From the NCBI GenBank assembly GCA_015146655.1, contig VKHL01000140.1, positions 1 through 64,000 on the forward strand: a DNA stretch of 64,000 nucleotides, read 5' to 3'. The stretch comes from Ochromonas danica. Taxonomy: Eukaryota > Sar > Chrysophyceae > Chromulinales > Chromulinaceae. Positions 1 through 11,117 of this stretch are shown piece after piece (position 1 is the first letter of the stretch; each line of letters starts with the position of its first letter). The position numbers and the translations under genes are program-made. The notes beneath the pieces were generated by a model. That model was given only the letters and a program-made list of their open reading frames with translations, did no database searches and was not told the origin of the DNA.

Positions 1-1
1 A

Positions 2-340
2 AAGCGTGGCAAAGAAACGATGCTCGAAGTAGACGGCCTGTTGCGGAACTCAATTGTGCTGGTGCTCAATGAGGCCAAGGCGTCTGCCACGGCGATGGAC
101 GTCGAGGGTGGATACAATTTCGATAAGAAAGTCACGGGGCTGCGCGAGCGAGTGACCTTGATGAAGAAGTACATCGCTGACAGCAGCATCACCACTGAGC
201 CCCCAGAGGTGATGGACGTGCTAAGAGAGTTCAAGGCCAAGGAGGCCATTCCCGTGCTGTCGACGTATCATCCCAGCACCGATGCGTGTCGCAGGCACAA
301 CATATTTTGCTTGATGCCACAAGGACCCGGAGGACTTTAA
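2..340 (+). CDS. 3' end of an unrecognised protein gene (5' truncated by window edge)
   Basis: An open frame runs in from the left edge and ends at a TAA at 338-340; an internal ATG lies at 20 but the frame is open before it. The visible 113 residues are soluble and mostly helical, rich in Glu, Lys and Leu, and end in a Pro-Gly-rich tail. I recognise no domain. The codons are noticeably more G+C-rich than those of the genes to the right, which could reflect high expression or foreign origin, but the fragment is too short to judge. It converges with the minus-strand gene whose stop lies 47 bp away. Confidence 0.5.
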   Translation, partial: KRGKETMLEVDGLLRNSIVLVLNEAKASATAMDVEGGYNFDKKVTGLRERVTLMKKYIADSSITTEPPEVMDVLREFKAKEAIPVLSTYHPSTDACRRHNIFCLMPQGPGGL

Positions 341-386
341 TTAACACTGACTATGTATTATGTAACTATGTATGCAATAAATACTA

Positions 387-1385
387 TTAATATGTTACAA
401 AGCAATCGGAAAAAGCTATTATACGTGGAGCTAGTTGCCTTGAAATAGCATGAATTAAATAAGTATTGCTAGCAATACTACAGATGGACAAAGAAGCAAA
501 ACTTGATGGTAGTTGAACAGGAGACCAGCTATCACTACCACTACCACCACCTCTATTATCATCGCCATCAGTCACTGGACTGTGTAATGAATGAACAATC
601 AGCTGGTCGATGGCTTGGGCAAGCCAAGGCCTTGGCCGCACGAGATATCGAAGAAATTGGGAAATCCAAGTCAATTTCATCCCACTTGTAAAAGATGGGA
701 ACAGCGGAGGCTCATTGTGAATATTCATTATTTCATTGTTATAATTGGGCATGTAGGTTCCATCCCAGAAACTGGAAGAAAGATCCCAAGAATCATAACA
801 TAGTTTACACTTTGCCTTGGGGTGGTTAGGAAAACACTCTTTCAAGATGATGACAGGCTCATCTCGAAGAGGATATCGATCAAAGAGTGTATCTTCCATG
901 TAGACAGGTGCATTGGCAAGCAAGTCGAAGGGTATCTCACAATGTGTAGTGGGGAGGAAATAACAACTCCAAACCGATCCTGCACATCCTGGATGCCTCC
1001 ATTTGACCAGCTTTGGAGACTGACCTTCTATACTCAGGACCAAAATACGATCAAGACAAATAGCATAACGAAATATAGCAGAAATGATCAACATCATAGA
1101 CCCCAGACCATGCAATCCAGAAGGAACCTCATAGACAAGGTACTTGGCCGTGGCACAAGTACGAGGTAAGGGACGACCATCAAGTCCAGCCTTCAGATTA
1201 TTAGAGTGAGTCAACGGAGGGTTCTGCCAGTTATAGATCTTCTCTTGCATATCTTGTGTGTATTCACACCAAATAGGTTCACCACAAACCTCTGTATCAT
1301 AAGTCATCCCAAAGACTGGGCGCTTCAACCAAGTAGAGATGTTAAATGTCTTGGCATCATAGCTCTTATGAGAAGATATATCCAT
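387..1385 (-). CDS. Fucosyltransferase-like protein, N-terminal half only (possibly truncated)
   Basis: A single open frame ending in TAA at 387-389. In-frame ATGs lie at 1385 and 1508; I take 1385 because 1444-1508 seems to be used by the last exon of the upstream gene in another frame. The diagnostic stretch is a Ser-Gly-Leu-His-Gly-Leu-Gly-Ser segment followed by a hydrophobic helix ending in Asp-Arg-Ile-Leu-Val-Leu. This resembles the nucleotide-sugar-binding start of GT-B fucosyltransferase-like proteins common in protists. A Cys-Tyr-Phe-Leu-Pro-x-x-x-Cys stretch follows. The second half of such enzymes, with the His-Val-Arg donor-binding region, is missing, and a convergent gene leaves no room for it. 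It may be a shortened paralogue or a decaying gene. The fold assignment is tentative. Confidence 0.5.
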   Translation of the reverse strand: MDISSHKSYDAKTFNISTWLKRPVFGMTYDTEVCGEPIWCEYTQDMQEKIYNWQNPPLTHSNNLKAGLDGRPLPRTCATAKYLVYEVPSGLHGLGSMMLIISAIFRYAICLDRILVLSIEGQSPKLVKWRHPGCAGSVWSCYFLPTTHCEIPFDLLANAPVYMEDTLFDRYPLRDEPVIILKECFPNHPKAKCKLCYDSWDLSSSFWDGTYMPNYNNEIMNIHNEPPLFPSFTSGMKLTWISQFLRYLVRPRPWLAQAIDQLIVHSLHSPVTDGDDNRGGGSGSDSWSPVQLPSSFASLSICSIASNTYLIHAISRQLAPRIIAFSDCFVTY

Positions 1386-1443
1386 GATATAGAGTAGGTT
1401 TTGAAGGAGGAGAGGTGGGAAGGCAGTGGAATGGAAGAAGTGT

Positions 1444-2389
1444 TTAGTGTTGTTCTTCGAGATCGGAATCCGGGGCCAGGCCAATGTCAACCAAGAAGGC
1501 CTTCTCATTCAGAACAGCAGACATAGGGGCAATAGGTGCTCTACTAGCAAGGTCGCTAACATAGATTCATCCAGACATTCAAGAAAGCAGAAGATCAGCT
1601 TTTATATCTCACAGTCTCATAGTAGCTCTACTAGATAGATGTAGTGTTAGTTTTGTAGTTTTGGTCTAACCTGGAGGGTGCGAATGTCTCTTGATCTCCA
1701 CAGTTAGGGTCTCCTTTACGAGTGCCTAAAACAAAGGCTCCTGCTGATCCTGCAGCATGTATTTCCAAGTGTTGTTTCAGTCCTTGTACGATACCATTAT
1801 GATAGCGTGTAATGTTAAGACCATAGGCAGTCTCCGCCTTGCCAATGTGAGTGAGCACCTCGTCGAACTCATCTTCATTGACAAAGTAGACTAATTTAGC
1901 TTCATGAACACTTGCCTTATCGTGAGAGTACTTGGCATAGACTGCACGTAGCAGATGCATAATGACGTCAGCATCTTTACCACCATTGTATGAGCTGAAG
2001 ACCTTGTCAGGGCCATACAGACGAAGTGAGTCAGTTAAGACGTCTAGAGCATGGTTGACATGCTTGCTAATATAACTATCATTACACTTTCTTAAGGTAT
2101 GATAGAACTGTAAAGAGTCATGATGACTGTAGAAAGAGTCTTCTGACATTGTTCGTATCATCATCAGCAATGGGAAAGAAGAAGAAGAAGATGATGATGG
2201 TTGTCGTTCTAATGGACAAGATTCACTAGGAGAATGGGGGAGAAAACACTTAAAGAGAGATCTTGAATTAGGTCTATAGGCCCTCCAAGCACAGTCCAGG
2301 CACAACAGACATCCAAATCCCCAACGAGCCAGATCTCCAGAGTTAGCAATGAATGGCAGTGGTAAAGAGAAATTGTCGGAAGAATGCAT
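1444..2389 (-). CDS. FAD synthase-like (PAPS-reductase fold) protein, C-terminus shortened
   Basis: The protein carries a Ser-Tyr-Asn-Gly-Gly-Lys-Asp P-loop and, further on, a Leu-Gly-Thr-Arg-Lys-Gly-Asp-Pro-Asn-Cys motif. Both are typical of the adenylyltransferase domain of FAD synthase (FLAD1/FAD1), which makes FAD from FMN and ATP. Start choices are ATG 2387-2389, which overlaps the divergent RNase Z start in a shared ATGCAT, or the double ATG at 2159-2164. The latter leaves room for a promoter and gives 201 residues, so I prefer it. Exon 1 appears to end at 1671 and a GT-AG intron 1556-1670 leads to exon 2 (1444-1555). Unspliced, the frame stops at 1631. In both versions the usual C-terminal part, with the Asn-Pro-Ile-Leu-Asp-Trp and Tyr-Thr-Ser-Leu-Gly regions, is absent. 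Activity is therefore doubtful. Confidence 0.6.
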
Positions 2390-2413
2390 TCTGCTGGTCC
2401 TTGTGGTTGGGGT

Positions 2414-4384
2414 ATGAGATCATTGCTTATCTTGATTTTCACTTTCTCTTTTATGACCATGTTTCGACCAGCAACATCTTATCTAACACAGGTAGTGATT
2501 AGTAATAAATCACCCTTTTCCAATCAAATACGAGGAAATCTACTTGGCAGAACAACAACCACAATCACAACAAGAATCACAACCTCTTCTTTCATGCGAT
2601 ATGCTGTTCTACGATTACACAGTAGTAGTAGCAGAGGAAAGAAGGAGGAGGATGCGATAGAAGAAGAGGATCTTTCTCATCATACAGTAACAGAATTAAA
2701 ACAGAAAATCAAATCATTGGGAGGGAAAATAGGAAATCTTAATAAAGCAGGATTAATCGAAGCTTATAAGAATCTTCTTCTCTTACAAAAGCAACAAGAT
2801 GATCAACAGCAACAGCAGCAGCAATCACACTCTCAGCAGAATGTTCACATCCCTACCGTGCAACCTGTTGGTGTTGCCACCACTCCTTTTTCTAGTGTTG
2901 TTACTAGTGCTACAGCTACTACTACTGCAGATGGTGCTTCTTCATTGTGGAAAAAGGCAGAATCAGTTCTTACCGCAGCCACGAATGAAGTCTCTGTGAA
3001 TCAAAGAAATATGATCGGACGCAATGCTGCCAGTTGTTTGGGTCAGGATGCCTTACCCATTGCTTCAGTAGATCGTGTCTTAGCACCACCATCACTATCC
3101 AATGGTAATATGAGTAGTGAAAATGGTACGGAGAAAGCAGCTCGTTATCCATATGGCGAAAATCGTGATCGTCGATTAGATAGTCAAATGGGGGATATGG
3201 AACTCACATTTCTTGGTACAGCATCGTGTTTGCCGACCTTAACTCGTGGAGTTAGTTGTACTATGATGCGATATAATGGAGATTGTTGGATGTTTGACTG
3301 TGGTGAGGCAACTCAAGTACAAGTACAATGTTCTCGAGTCAAACCTTCCCGTGTAAAGAAGATCTTCATTACACATCTTCATGGTGATCATCTCTTTGGA
3401 TTGCCTGGTATCTTATGTCTTTTAGGAAGATCTACCATTGCTGAACGTGGGATGCAAGAACAAGAAGGAGAGACACTACCACCTATTGATATCTATGGAC
3501 CAGAAGGTATTCGTAACTATATTCGAGCATCTATGCAGCTAACATACAGTAAGATCACCATCCCTTATCGTGTGCATGAGTTAAAGAATATACCATATCT
3601 ACATTATGGTCGACCACCTAGTTTGAATAAACTTCATACTCGTTTGGATCCTTCTTATGGAGAGAGACATGGTGGCAGAGATATCTACCCTGATCAAAAG
3701 GGTATCTATCATGTGGTAGATAATGAAGGAGAACTCTCTGTCAAAGCTGCACCATTACAACATTCAGTACCGTGTATTGGTTATTCTATCACTGAGAATG
3801 ATCGTCTTGGTTCTTTGAAAGTGGATGTGATTAAAGATGTTGTTGAAAGAAATCGTGAAGCATTAGGAAAGTTGCCAGAATGCAAAGGAAATTATCTCAA
3901 AATCTTCGCACATTTGAAAACCATTCCCTTGGATGCTTCCTATACCTTCCCTGATGGTACAAGGGTTGCTTCATCAGATGTTAATTTCCCGCCACGCAAA
4001 GGTAGGCGTGTGGTCATTTTAGGAGATACTTGTAATCCTGAACCTATGGGATCTATATCAACGGAAGCAGACGTCCTCGTTCATGAGGCCACGAATGCAT
4101 GGTTCCCATATGAAAAGACTGGATTTGCAACGTATAGTCAGGCTGAACGAGATACTTTTATTCATGGTCATTCCACACCTGAAATGGCTGGGAAATTCGC
4201 TCGTCAGATCAAAGCGAAAAGGCTTATTCTAACGCACTTCTCACCTCGTTACAGTGGTGATAGTTCTTTGGCATCCATGCAAACTATGTGGCAGATCGAA
4301 GATATGGCTCGTCGTACATGTCAACTTCGTGAGGAGAATAGCATTATTGCAGCCTGGGACTACATGATTTATTTCGTGAGATAA
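2414..4384 (+). CDS. Ribonuclease Z (tRNA 3'-end processing endonuclease)
   Basis: Metallo-beta-lactamase-fold tRNase Z that removes 3' trailers from pre-tRNA. The catalytic domain starts near 3195 with Thr-Phe-Leu-Gly-Thr. It holds the Thr-His-Leu-His-Gly-Asp-His zinc motif near residue 320, a Gly-Asp-Thr motif, a His-Glu-Ala-Thr stretch and a terminal Thr-His-Phe-Ser-Pro-Arg-Tyr. It is the short (ELAC1-like) catalytic form, but has about 250 extra N-terminal residues: a hydrophobic leader (residues 1-17), a Ser/Thr-rich stretch, a SAP/Rho-N-like helical segment and a poly-Gln run. No intron is needed. ATG 2384 is in frame 10 codons upstream, but starting at 2414 puts the leader at the very N-terminus. 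The leader followed by Ala-Thr-Ser-Tyr resembles a bipartite plastid signal, so organellar targeting is plausible. Confidence 0.9.
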   Translation: MRSLLILIFTFSFMTMFRPATSYLTQVVISNKSPFSNQIRGNLLGRTTTTITTRITTSSFMRYAVLRLHSSSSRGKKEEDAIEEEDLSHHTVTELKQKIKSLGGKIGNLNKAGLIEAYKNLLLLQKQQDDQQQQQQQSHSQQNVHIPTVQPVGVATTPFSSVVTSATATTTADGASSLWKKAESVLTAATNEVSVNQRNMIGRNAASCLGQDALPIASVDRVLAPPSLSNGNMSSENGTEKAARYPYGENRDRRLDSQMGDMELTFLGTASCLPTLTRGVSCTMMRYNGDCWMFDCGEATQVQVQCSRVKPSRVKKIFITHLHGDHLFGLPGILCLLGRSTIAERGMQEQEGETLPPIDIYGPEGIRNYIRASMQLTYSKITIPYRVHELKNIPYLHYGRPPSLNKLHTRLDPSYGERHGGRDIYPDQKGIYHVVDNEGELSVKAAPLQHSVPCIGYSITENDRLGSLKVDVIKDVVERNREALGKLPECKGNYLKIFAHLKTIPLDASYTFPDGTRVASSDVNFPPRKGRRVVILGDTCNPEPMGSISTEADVLVHEATNAWFPYEKTGFATYSQAERDTFIHGHSTPEMAGKFARQIKAKRLILTHFSPRYSGDSSLASMQTMWQIEDMARRTCQLREENSIIAAWDYMIYFVR

Positions 4385-4550
4385 GGTACATATGCAGTAG
4401 TAGTTGGTATTGTGACACAGCAGCCAAAAAAATAGATTCATCGTGTAGAGTGAAAAGAGAGGAATTATTGTAAATAGACTAATTTTCAATCTCTCTGCAT
4501 GTTCTTTGACTACTTTGCTACTTTTCTTTAGTTAATTTTTTATGTGGACC

Positions 4551-5605
4551 TTATGAAGTCCGCATCAAGATGATGTGAGCATTTGGTTTGTAAGAACAGG
4601 TTGCCCACCCACCAGTTCTGCCAGCAATTCTCTCTTGCCAGAGAAAGCTTAGGAGCTTACCTGGACATTAATGGAAGAATTAAATCGCGTATCTTTTGTG
4701 AAGAACTGAAGCATAACGCGTTCTTTCCGTGCTATACATACAGAAGACAGAAGAAGAATGAGTTGAAAATGTCTATATCAGATGAAGAGGGAGTCTTCTT
4801 ACATTATCAGTTAAATTCGGATCTGCTCCAGCATCTAGTAGAATTTGGACGATTGTTGGACTGTTGATTTCAACAGCAAGCATTAAAGGTGTGAATCCAT
4901 CCTATTCCACATTATTCCAAGATAACTGAACTGCCAAACGCAACTTCAGCATAAAACAGTTCAACTTACATTGCATGGAAGGTCGACACAAGCACCAGAG
5001 CCTATTAAAGCCTCTATTATGTCTTTATCTTGTCGATGAATCGCCATCCAAAGAGGAGATTCCCCAGCAGAGTTTCGTTGATCCACATAGGCACCATGAC
5101 GGAGCAACAGCTTGACAGTATCCAAATCACCATTTTCACAAGCTTTAATCAATGCTGAATCATTCCGCTATCAATTTAGTTTTCACAAGATAGAGGATTG
5201 AATAAGAACAAGAACAAGGTCAAAAACAAGAAACCATACCGAAGTTGTTTGGTTGACATTTGCTCCACCCAAAAGAAGTTCACGAGCAACATGGAAATGT
5301 TTATTCTTCACTGAAATGACCAAAGGACTTACTCCATACTATTCATAATTCAGAGAGAATGAGTGATTAGGAGTAGGAACATCAACAGAACAATTTACTC
5401 TTACCCGATCAGGAAGATTAGGATCAGCGGCATTAGTAAGTAGGAGTCGTACTATTTCCACATGTCCATTACAAGATGCCCCCCAGAGAGGAGTTCCTCC
5501 TGTATAGATGTTCTCAATATCCACCATATCTAGAGTAGCTGACTTGATTATGTTTGACTTCTTGCGGAAGCTATCAAGCTCAAGGAGAGAGGCCGTTCGT
5601 TCCAT
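4551..5605 (-). CDS. Small ankyrin-repeat protein, six exons
   Basis: Spliced by eye from exons 5405-5605, 5240-5338, 4970-5167, 4803-4901, 4661-4731 and 4551-4617; phases agree and give 244 residues. It has about six ankyrin repeats, visible as Gly-Gly-Thr-Pro-Leu-Trp, Gly-Glu-Ser-Pro-Leu-Trp and Gly-Phe-Thr-Pro-Leu-Met turns with Val-x-x-Leu-Leu helices. Introns 1-4 fall between codons and exons 2, 3 and 4 encode 33, 66 and 33 residues: one, two and one repeat. The tail after the repeats is short and unrelated. ATG 5605 follows an open stretch with no earlier ATG seen. It is divergent from the prefoldin gene, with only 97 bp between start codons. Function unknown; ankyrin stacks bind other proteins. 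Confidence 0.8.
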
Positions 5606-5702
5606 GGAAGTTTGTGTGGAATCGTGTGTGGAAAGCAATGGAGGACGAGATGATGGCAGAAATATTGACCTGGTCGATTTGACTACTATTAATAGCTAGA
5701 AA
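5606..5702. promoter_or_regulatory. 97-bp divergent promoter between ankyrin protein and prefoldin 6
   Basis: Only 97 bp separate the two divergent start codons, so the spacer must hold both 5' leaders and both transcription starts. No TATA box or named element is evident. Confidence 0.4.
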
Positions 5703-6228
5703 ATGTCCAAAGCTACTGTCATTGATGATAAGCTTAAGGTTTATAGCAGTCTTCAGACAGGTTTATTCTCCTTCTTGTCCTTATCATCGTCTTACTTTCT
5801 CATCCATTCCTTTCCATCTCTGAATAACAGACATGCAGAATTTAATCGTACAAAAGCAGCAACTACTTAGTCAGCTTAATGAAAACTCTCTTGTGAAGGG
5901 GGTAAGCTATCTACTCTGTTCACTGTCAAAATGGTCGTCTCACTCACTATTTCATATGTCTTTCTCACAGGAACTTGATCTTCTTCCAGAAGATGGACAA
6001 GTCTACAAATTAGTAGGCCCTGTGTTGATGTCTGTGGAATTGAATGAGTCAAGAGCCAATGTTGAGAAGAGGCTTCAGCTCATCGAAGGAGAGATGAAGA
6101 AGATCGACACTACCATCACTGCGAAGCAAACCGAGCAGAAGGCGCTGGGTGATGAAATTGCTAAACTACAGCAAGAGATGCAAATGGAGGCTGCTAAAGC
6201 CGCCAAGCAAGTGGCTGGTTTAGCTTAG
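5703..6228 (+). CDS. PFDN6: Prefoldin subunit 6 (beta-type)
   Basis: Subunit of the hexameric prefoldin chaperone, which passes unfolded actin and tubulin to the chaperonin CCT. Exons 5703-5760, 5831-5901 and 5971-6228 splice in phase to 128 residues, the usual length for this subunit. The central Gln-Val-Tyr-Lys-Leu-Val-Gly-Pro-Val-Leu motif, which forms the beta-hairpin of beta-type prefoldins, is intact and is flanked by N- and C-terminal coiled coils. An apparent start at 5833 is an internal Met of exon 2. Introns are 70 and 69 nt. Confidence 0.93.
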
Positions 6229-6330
6229 AACAGTCCATGTAAATAATAAAGAAAGGGCTTTATTTCCAACCATTTGATGACTTCTGCATGAGAATTACAT
6301 TCTTACCATGTAGCAAACAAAACTATCCTA

Positions 6331-7938
<1,608 letters not shown>

Positions 7939-8313
7939 GATAAATTTCTATATATAAAGAAACAGTGAACACAAACAGAGAGAGAGAGTGTATGTGTGTA
8001 TGAATAAGAAGAGTAACAAGGTAGTTTAGTGAAATGAGAAGATGATAAGAGATCCTTCTCGATTGACGACTACTTTTGCTTTTCTTTTTGTTTGTTGTGG
8101 CGGTGGCTGCTGGACGTGCAGCAGTTTTACTGTGTGCACTGTCTCCACAGAAACAGTTTATCAGAACGTTTTCTGCTGAAAAGAGGGAGGACTCAAACCT
8201 CCCTTTTCACAGTTATAAGTGATCTTTTTGGTGTTTTTGATCCCCACTTCACCAAGTGGGATGATGATGATGATGATGATCATAATCTCTTTTTCATAAC
8301 AGGATTGAAAGAA
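7939..8313. promoter_or_regulatory. Divergent intergenic region, reptin / HID1
   Basis: 375 bp between divergent start codons. It contains an AG/TG-rich simple stretch near 7975-8005 and a GAT-triplet run at about 8260-8282. No ATG-initiated gene is seen; the open frame entering HID1 from 8092 uses TTG and is most likely 5' leader or intron. Confidence 0.35.
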
Positions 8314-10698
8314 ATGGGAGGTGCGAATAGTAAGTCAACTTTTGCAAGATTAGTGAAATCATTATCTGAAAAAGATATTGATGGTGTTGATCATGAATTT
8401 TGGGATGAATTATGGCGAACTGTTCTCACACCACAGGAGATCTTTGAGATTATTTCACCTGATGATGTACGCATGCTAATTGAACAACGTCCAACTAATA
8501 TTAAAACTGTCTTTACACAAGCTGTTGCACAACTTTATCAATTGGTTGAAACACCTTATCCTGTATATTTTGAACAAGCATTAAATTGTATGCGTGTTCT
8601 TGCAAGAATCCTCCCTTTCCTTCTAGAAACCGATTCTAAAGTGATCTGGGAATTATTATGGAATAAGCGTATTGTTAACTCTACTCAACCTGCTGCATCA
8701 GATGAGGCAGAAGCCAAGCAGATGACGTCAGGCAGAGAAATGCAAGAGTCCGAACCTTTGGCTGTCATCCTGGTCAACACTCTCTTCCATCTCATGTTCC
8801 TACCTGACCTTACCGTAGAAGATCCTAATGAAGAGTTCACGGAAGGAGATGTGGAAACACCAGCTTTTAAAGCTGCTTTAATGTGGGCACCAGGTGTGGG
8901 TTCTGTTGAAAAGACAGTGGTCAGCTCCACACAATTCGATGCTAATCGCATTGATGTTTTGAGATTAATGATAGCTTGTTTTAGTGATTCTTTATACCAG
9001 TCATCAGAACGCTATGATCCTTGTGCTAGTATGTGGTTGGAGGTTGCTACTTCTGTAGATGCGCCATATGCAGAGATAGTCTTCTATTCTCTCATGAATA
9101 CTGTGTTGGGTTATGATCCTGTTGGTTGGGGCATTCCATATGGTAATCTGATTGCTACGGACTCTGCTAAGCATGTTATGGAACATGCCATACAAGCTCT
9201 GATTATCCTTCTCGATTATGGTCATCCCATACGCCATGATGCCACGATCACGCCAAACCTGCCGTATGTTGACGTACATGATACACAAGCACAAGGGTTT
9301 AATATTTTCCGCAAGTATCTAGGTCAAATCGAGGCACCTGATCAGTTAAATTTTATCTATCGTGGCTTCGTACGTCTATTGAATAATGTGCATGAAGCTG
9401 AAGCGTCCTACCTGCCACACTCAGTTACACGTATCACAATCGAGCAGGAGCTTCTTGTTCTTTTTTGGAAATGCTTAGAAGAAATTCCTAAATTTTTGCC
9501 GTACATTTTGAAGCATTGTGATGTCACAGAGATGGTTGTGCCCATCTGCTATCTCATGTTGGCTGGTAGAAAAGATCCTGCAAAGATTGGACTACTCTAT
9601 CTCTGTACATTTACCTTATTGAAGCTATCTGGTGAGCGTAATTTTGGTGTGGCATTGAACAAACACTATCAGCTACGTCTGCCAGTGGATGTGCCGCTAT
9701 TCTCTGGTAATCATGCTGACTTATTGGTCATTGTTCTTCACAAAATGATTGTCTCGGGAATCGACAAACTATCGGCTCTTTACTCATGCTTCTTGACTAT
9801 AATATGCAATATCTCACCCTATTGTAAGAGTTTGTGTTCTGTTGCGGCGGTGAAGTTGGTGAACCTCTTCCAGCTCTTTGTCTCGCCTCATTTCCTTTAT
9901 GCTTCTTCTGGCAACCATGTCTATATTGGTCTTCTCTTGGAGACTTTTAACAATATTGTGCAATATCAGTTCGAAGGGAATGGAAATTTGATCTTTGCGA
10001 TTATTCGCAAGAAAGAGCTCTTTGAAGGTTTGGCAGGGCTGACTCTGCCAGTGGCGATCAAAACTGCTCGTGAACGAGACCACCATAAGTCTCCCACCAC
10101 AAGCAGTCAAAATCACAAGCAGGATGCTAATTTGAAAGTCAAAGTGGAAGAGAAAAGTCTGGTTCCTCCCGATGTCCAGCCTACTTCTTTCATCTCCACC
10201 CAGCATGTGGAACGTCGCCTGAACAATGAAGGGGAGGTACTAGAAGTACATACTGCTGAGGCAGATGCACGGACTCCGATGACACCAAACGGAACAATGA
10301 GTACTGTGGAGGAAGAGGAAAGCAAGTCCCCCGTGGCAAATGGTGCACCCGATGCACCAAGTCGTTTCGTCCCCACCGAAGCCTGGCTTGCTTCGGTGAA
10401 GGCTGATCTACCATTGAATACGATCATGCGCCTTCTCAAGAATATTGTGCCTCAAATCGAAGAGTTGTCGCAGAAGCAAGTGGTGGATGAAAAGCTGGTG
10501 GTTGACTTCTTGCGCAGCACCACGATGGTGGGATTGCTGCCTGTGCCCCACCCAATTGTCATTCGTAAGTACCAGCCAAATCGATTCACGTGCTTATGGT
10601 TTACAGCGTTCCTTTGGGGAGTAATCTTTACGCACAATCAAACGGTACCACTATTTGATGGGAAGAAAGTGAAGCTCTTCGTAGTGCAACAAGTTTAA
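8314..10698 (+). CDS. HID1: HID1 family protein (Golgi/dense-core vesicle trafficking)
   Basis: 794 residues in a single exon, close to the 788 of the animal protein. It begins Met-Gly-Gly-Ala-Asn-Ser-Lys, a good N-myristoylation signal that matches the myristoylated Met-Gly start of HID1. This decides for ATG 8314 over any upstream start. Family landmarks include an N-terminal Phe-Trp-Asp-Glu-Leu-Trp stretch and a C-terminal Gly-Leu-Leu-Pro-Val-Pro-His-Pro-Ile with Ile-Arg-Lys-Tyr-Gln, then Val-Lys-Leu-Phe near the end. A low-complexity hydrophilic linker lies around residues 590-690. In animals HID1 sits on trans-Golgi membranes and is needed for secretory granule sorting; a general trafficking role is inferred here. 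Confidence 0.9.
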   Translation: MGGANSKSTFARLVKSLSEKDIDGVDHEFWDELWRTVLTPQEIFEIISPDDVRMLIEQRPTNIKTVFTQAVAQLYQLVETPYPVYFEQALNCMRVLARILPFLLETDSKVIWELLWNKRIVNSTQPAASDEAEAKQMTSGREMQESEPLAVILVNTLFHLMFLPDLTVEDPNEEFTEGDVETPAFKAALMWAPGVGSVEKTVVSSTQFDANRIDVLRLMIACFSDSLYQSSERYDPCASMWLEVATSVDAPYAEIVFYSLMNTVLGYDPVGWGIPYGNLIATDSAKHVMEHAIQALIILLDYGHPIRHDATITPNLPYVDVHDTQAQGFNIFRKYLGQIEAPDQLNFIYRGFVRLLNNVHEAEASYLPHSVTRITIEQELLVLFWKCLEEIPKFLPYILKHCDVTEMVVPICYLMLAGRKDPAKIGLLYLCTFTLLKLSGERNFGVALNKHYQLRLPVDVPLFSGNHADLLVIVLHKMIVSGIDKLSALYSCFLTIICNISPYCKSLCSVAAVKLVNLFQLFVSPHFLYASSGNHVYIGLLLETFNNIVQYQFEGNGNLIFAIIRKKELFEGLAGLTLPVAIKTARERDHHKSPTTSSQNHKQDANLKVKVEEKSLVPPDVQPTSFISTQHVERRLNNEGEVLEVHTAEADARTPMTPNGTMSTVEEEESKSPVANGAPDAPSRFVPTEAWLASVKADLPLNTIMRLLKNIVPQIEELSQKQVVDEKLVVDFLRSTTMVGLLPVPHPIVIRKYQPNRFTCLWFTAFLWGVIFTHNQTVPLFDGKKVKLFVVQQV

Positions 10699-11117
10699 CA
10701 AGTTGTTTCATTTCTTTCTCCTTCCCTCATTTTCTTCTTCATTTTGATAGTTCTTCTGCCTTAAGCTAGTGTAAAGTGTTCTTAAACATTGTTGTCACCT
10801 GCAATCCTGATTGGATTTGACTGCCAGAGTTACTTTTTACCATCACCAGAAGAAACATCTTCTCCAGCACTATTGTTAACGTATCAAAAGCTAATCCCCA
10901 CAACAATCGACAACGAAATCATCAAATCAGAAAACACTCCAAAACAGCTTGTGTTGGTTGAAACGCGTTTTCTTGTTCGAATTCAAACCCCACCCAGCCA
11001 ACACAAAAGAGGCCAAACCAATAGCCTACACAGACATCATCACTTCTCTTTGAAATTGCTCGTTATTTTGAGTGGGGTTTATCGTTATTTTTTCGTTAGA
11101 ATAATTTGTTATTAGCC
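10699..11117. other. Intergenic region HID1-FEN1
   Basis: 419 bp between same-strand genes. An open frame at 10789-11115 starts with TTG, has biased composition and no domain, so I do not call it. I expect the HID1 3' UTR and the FEN1 promoter here; no clear motif is visible. Confidence 0.3.

Noticed and set aside
4583-4867. A 94-codon plus-strand open frame beginning with ATG or TTG-type start
   Set aside because: It is antisense to exons 4-6 of the ankyrin gene, whose splice phases and repeats are convincing; the plus-strand frame has no domain.
10789-11115. 108-codon frame between HID1 and FEN1
   Set aside because: Starts with TTG, has no domain and ends immediately before FEN1; it looks like leader or spacer.
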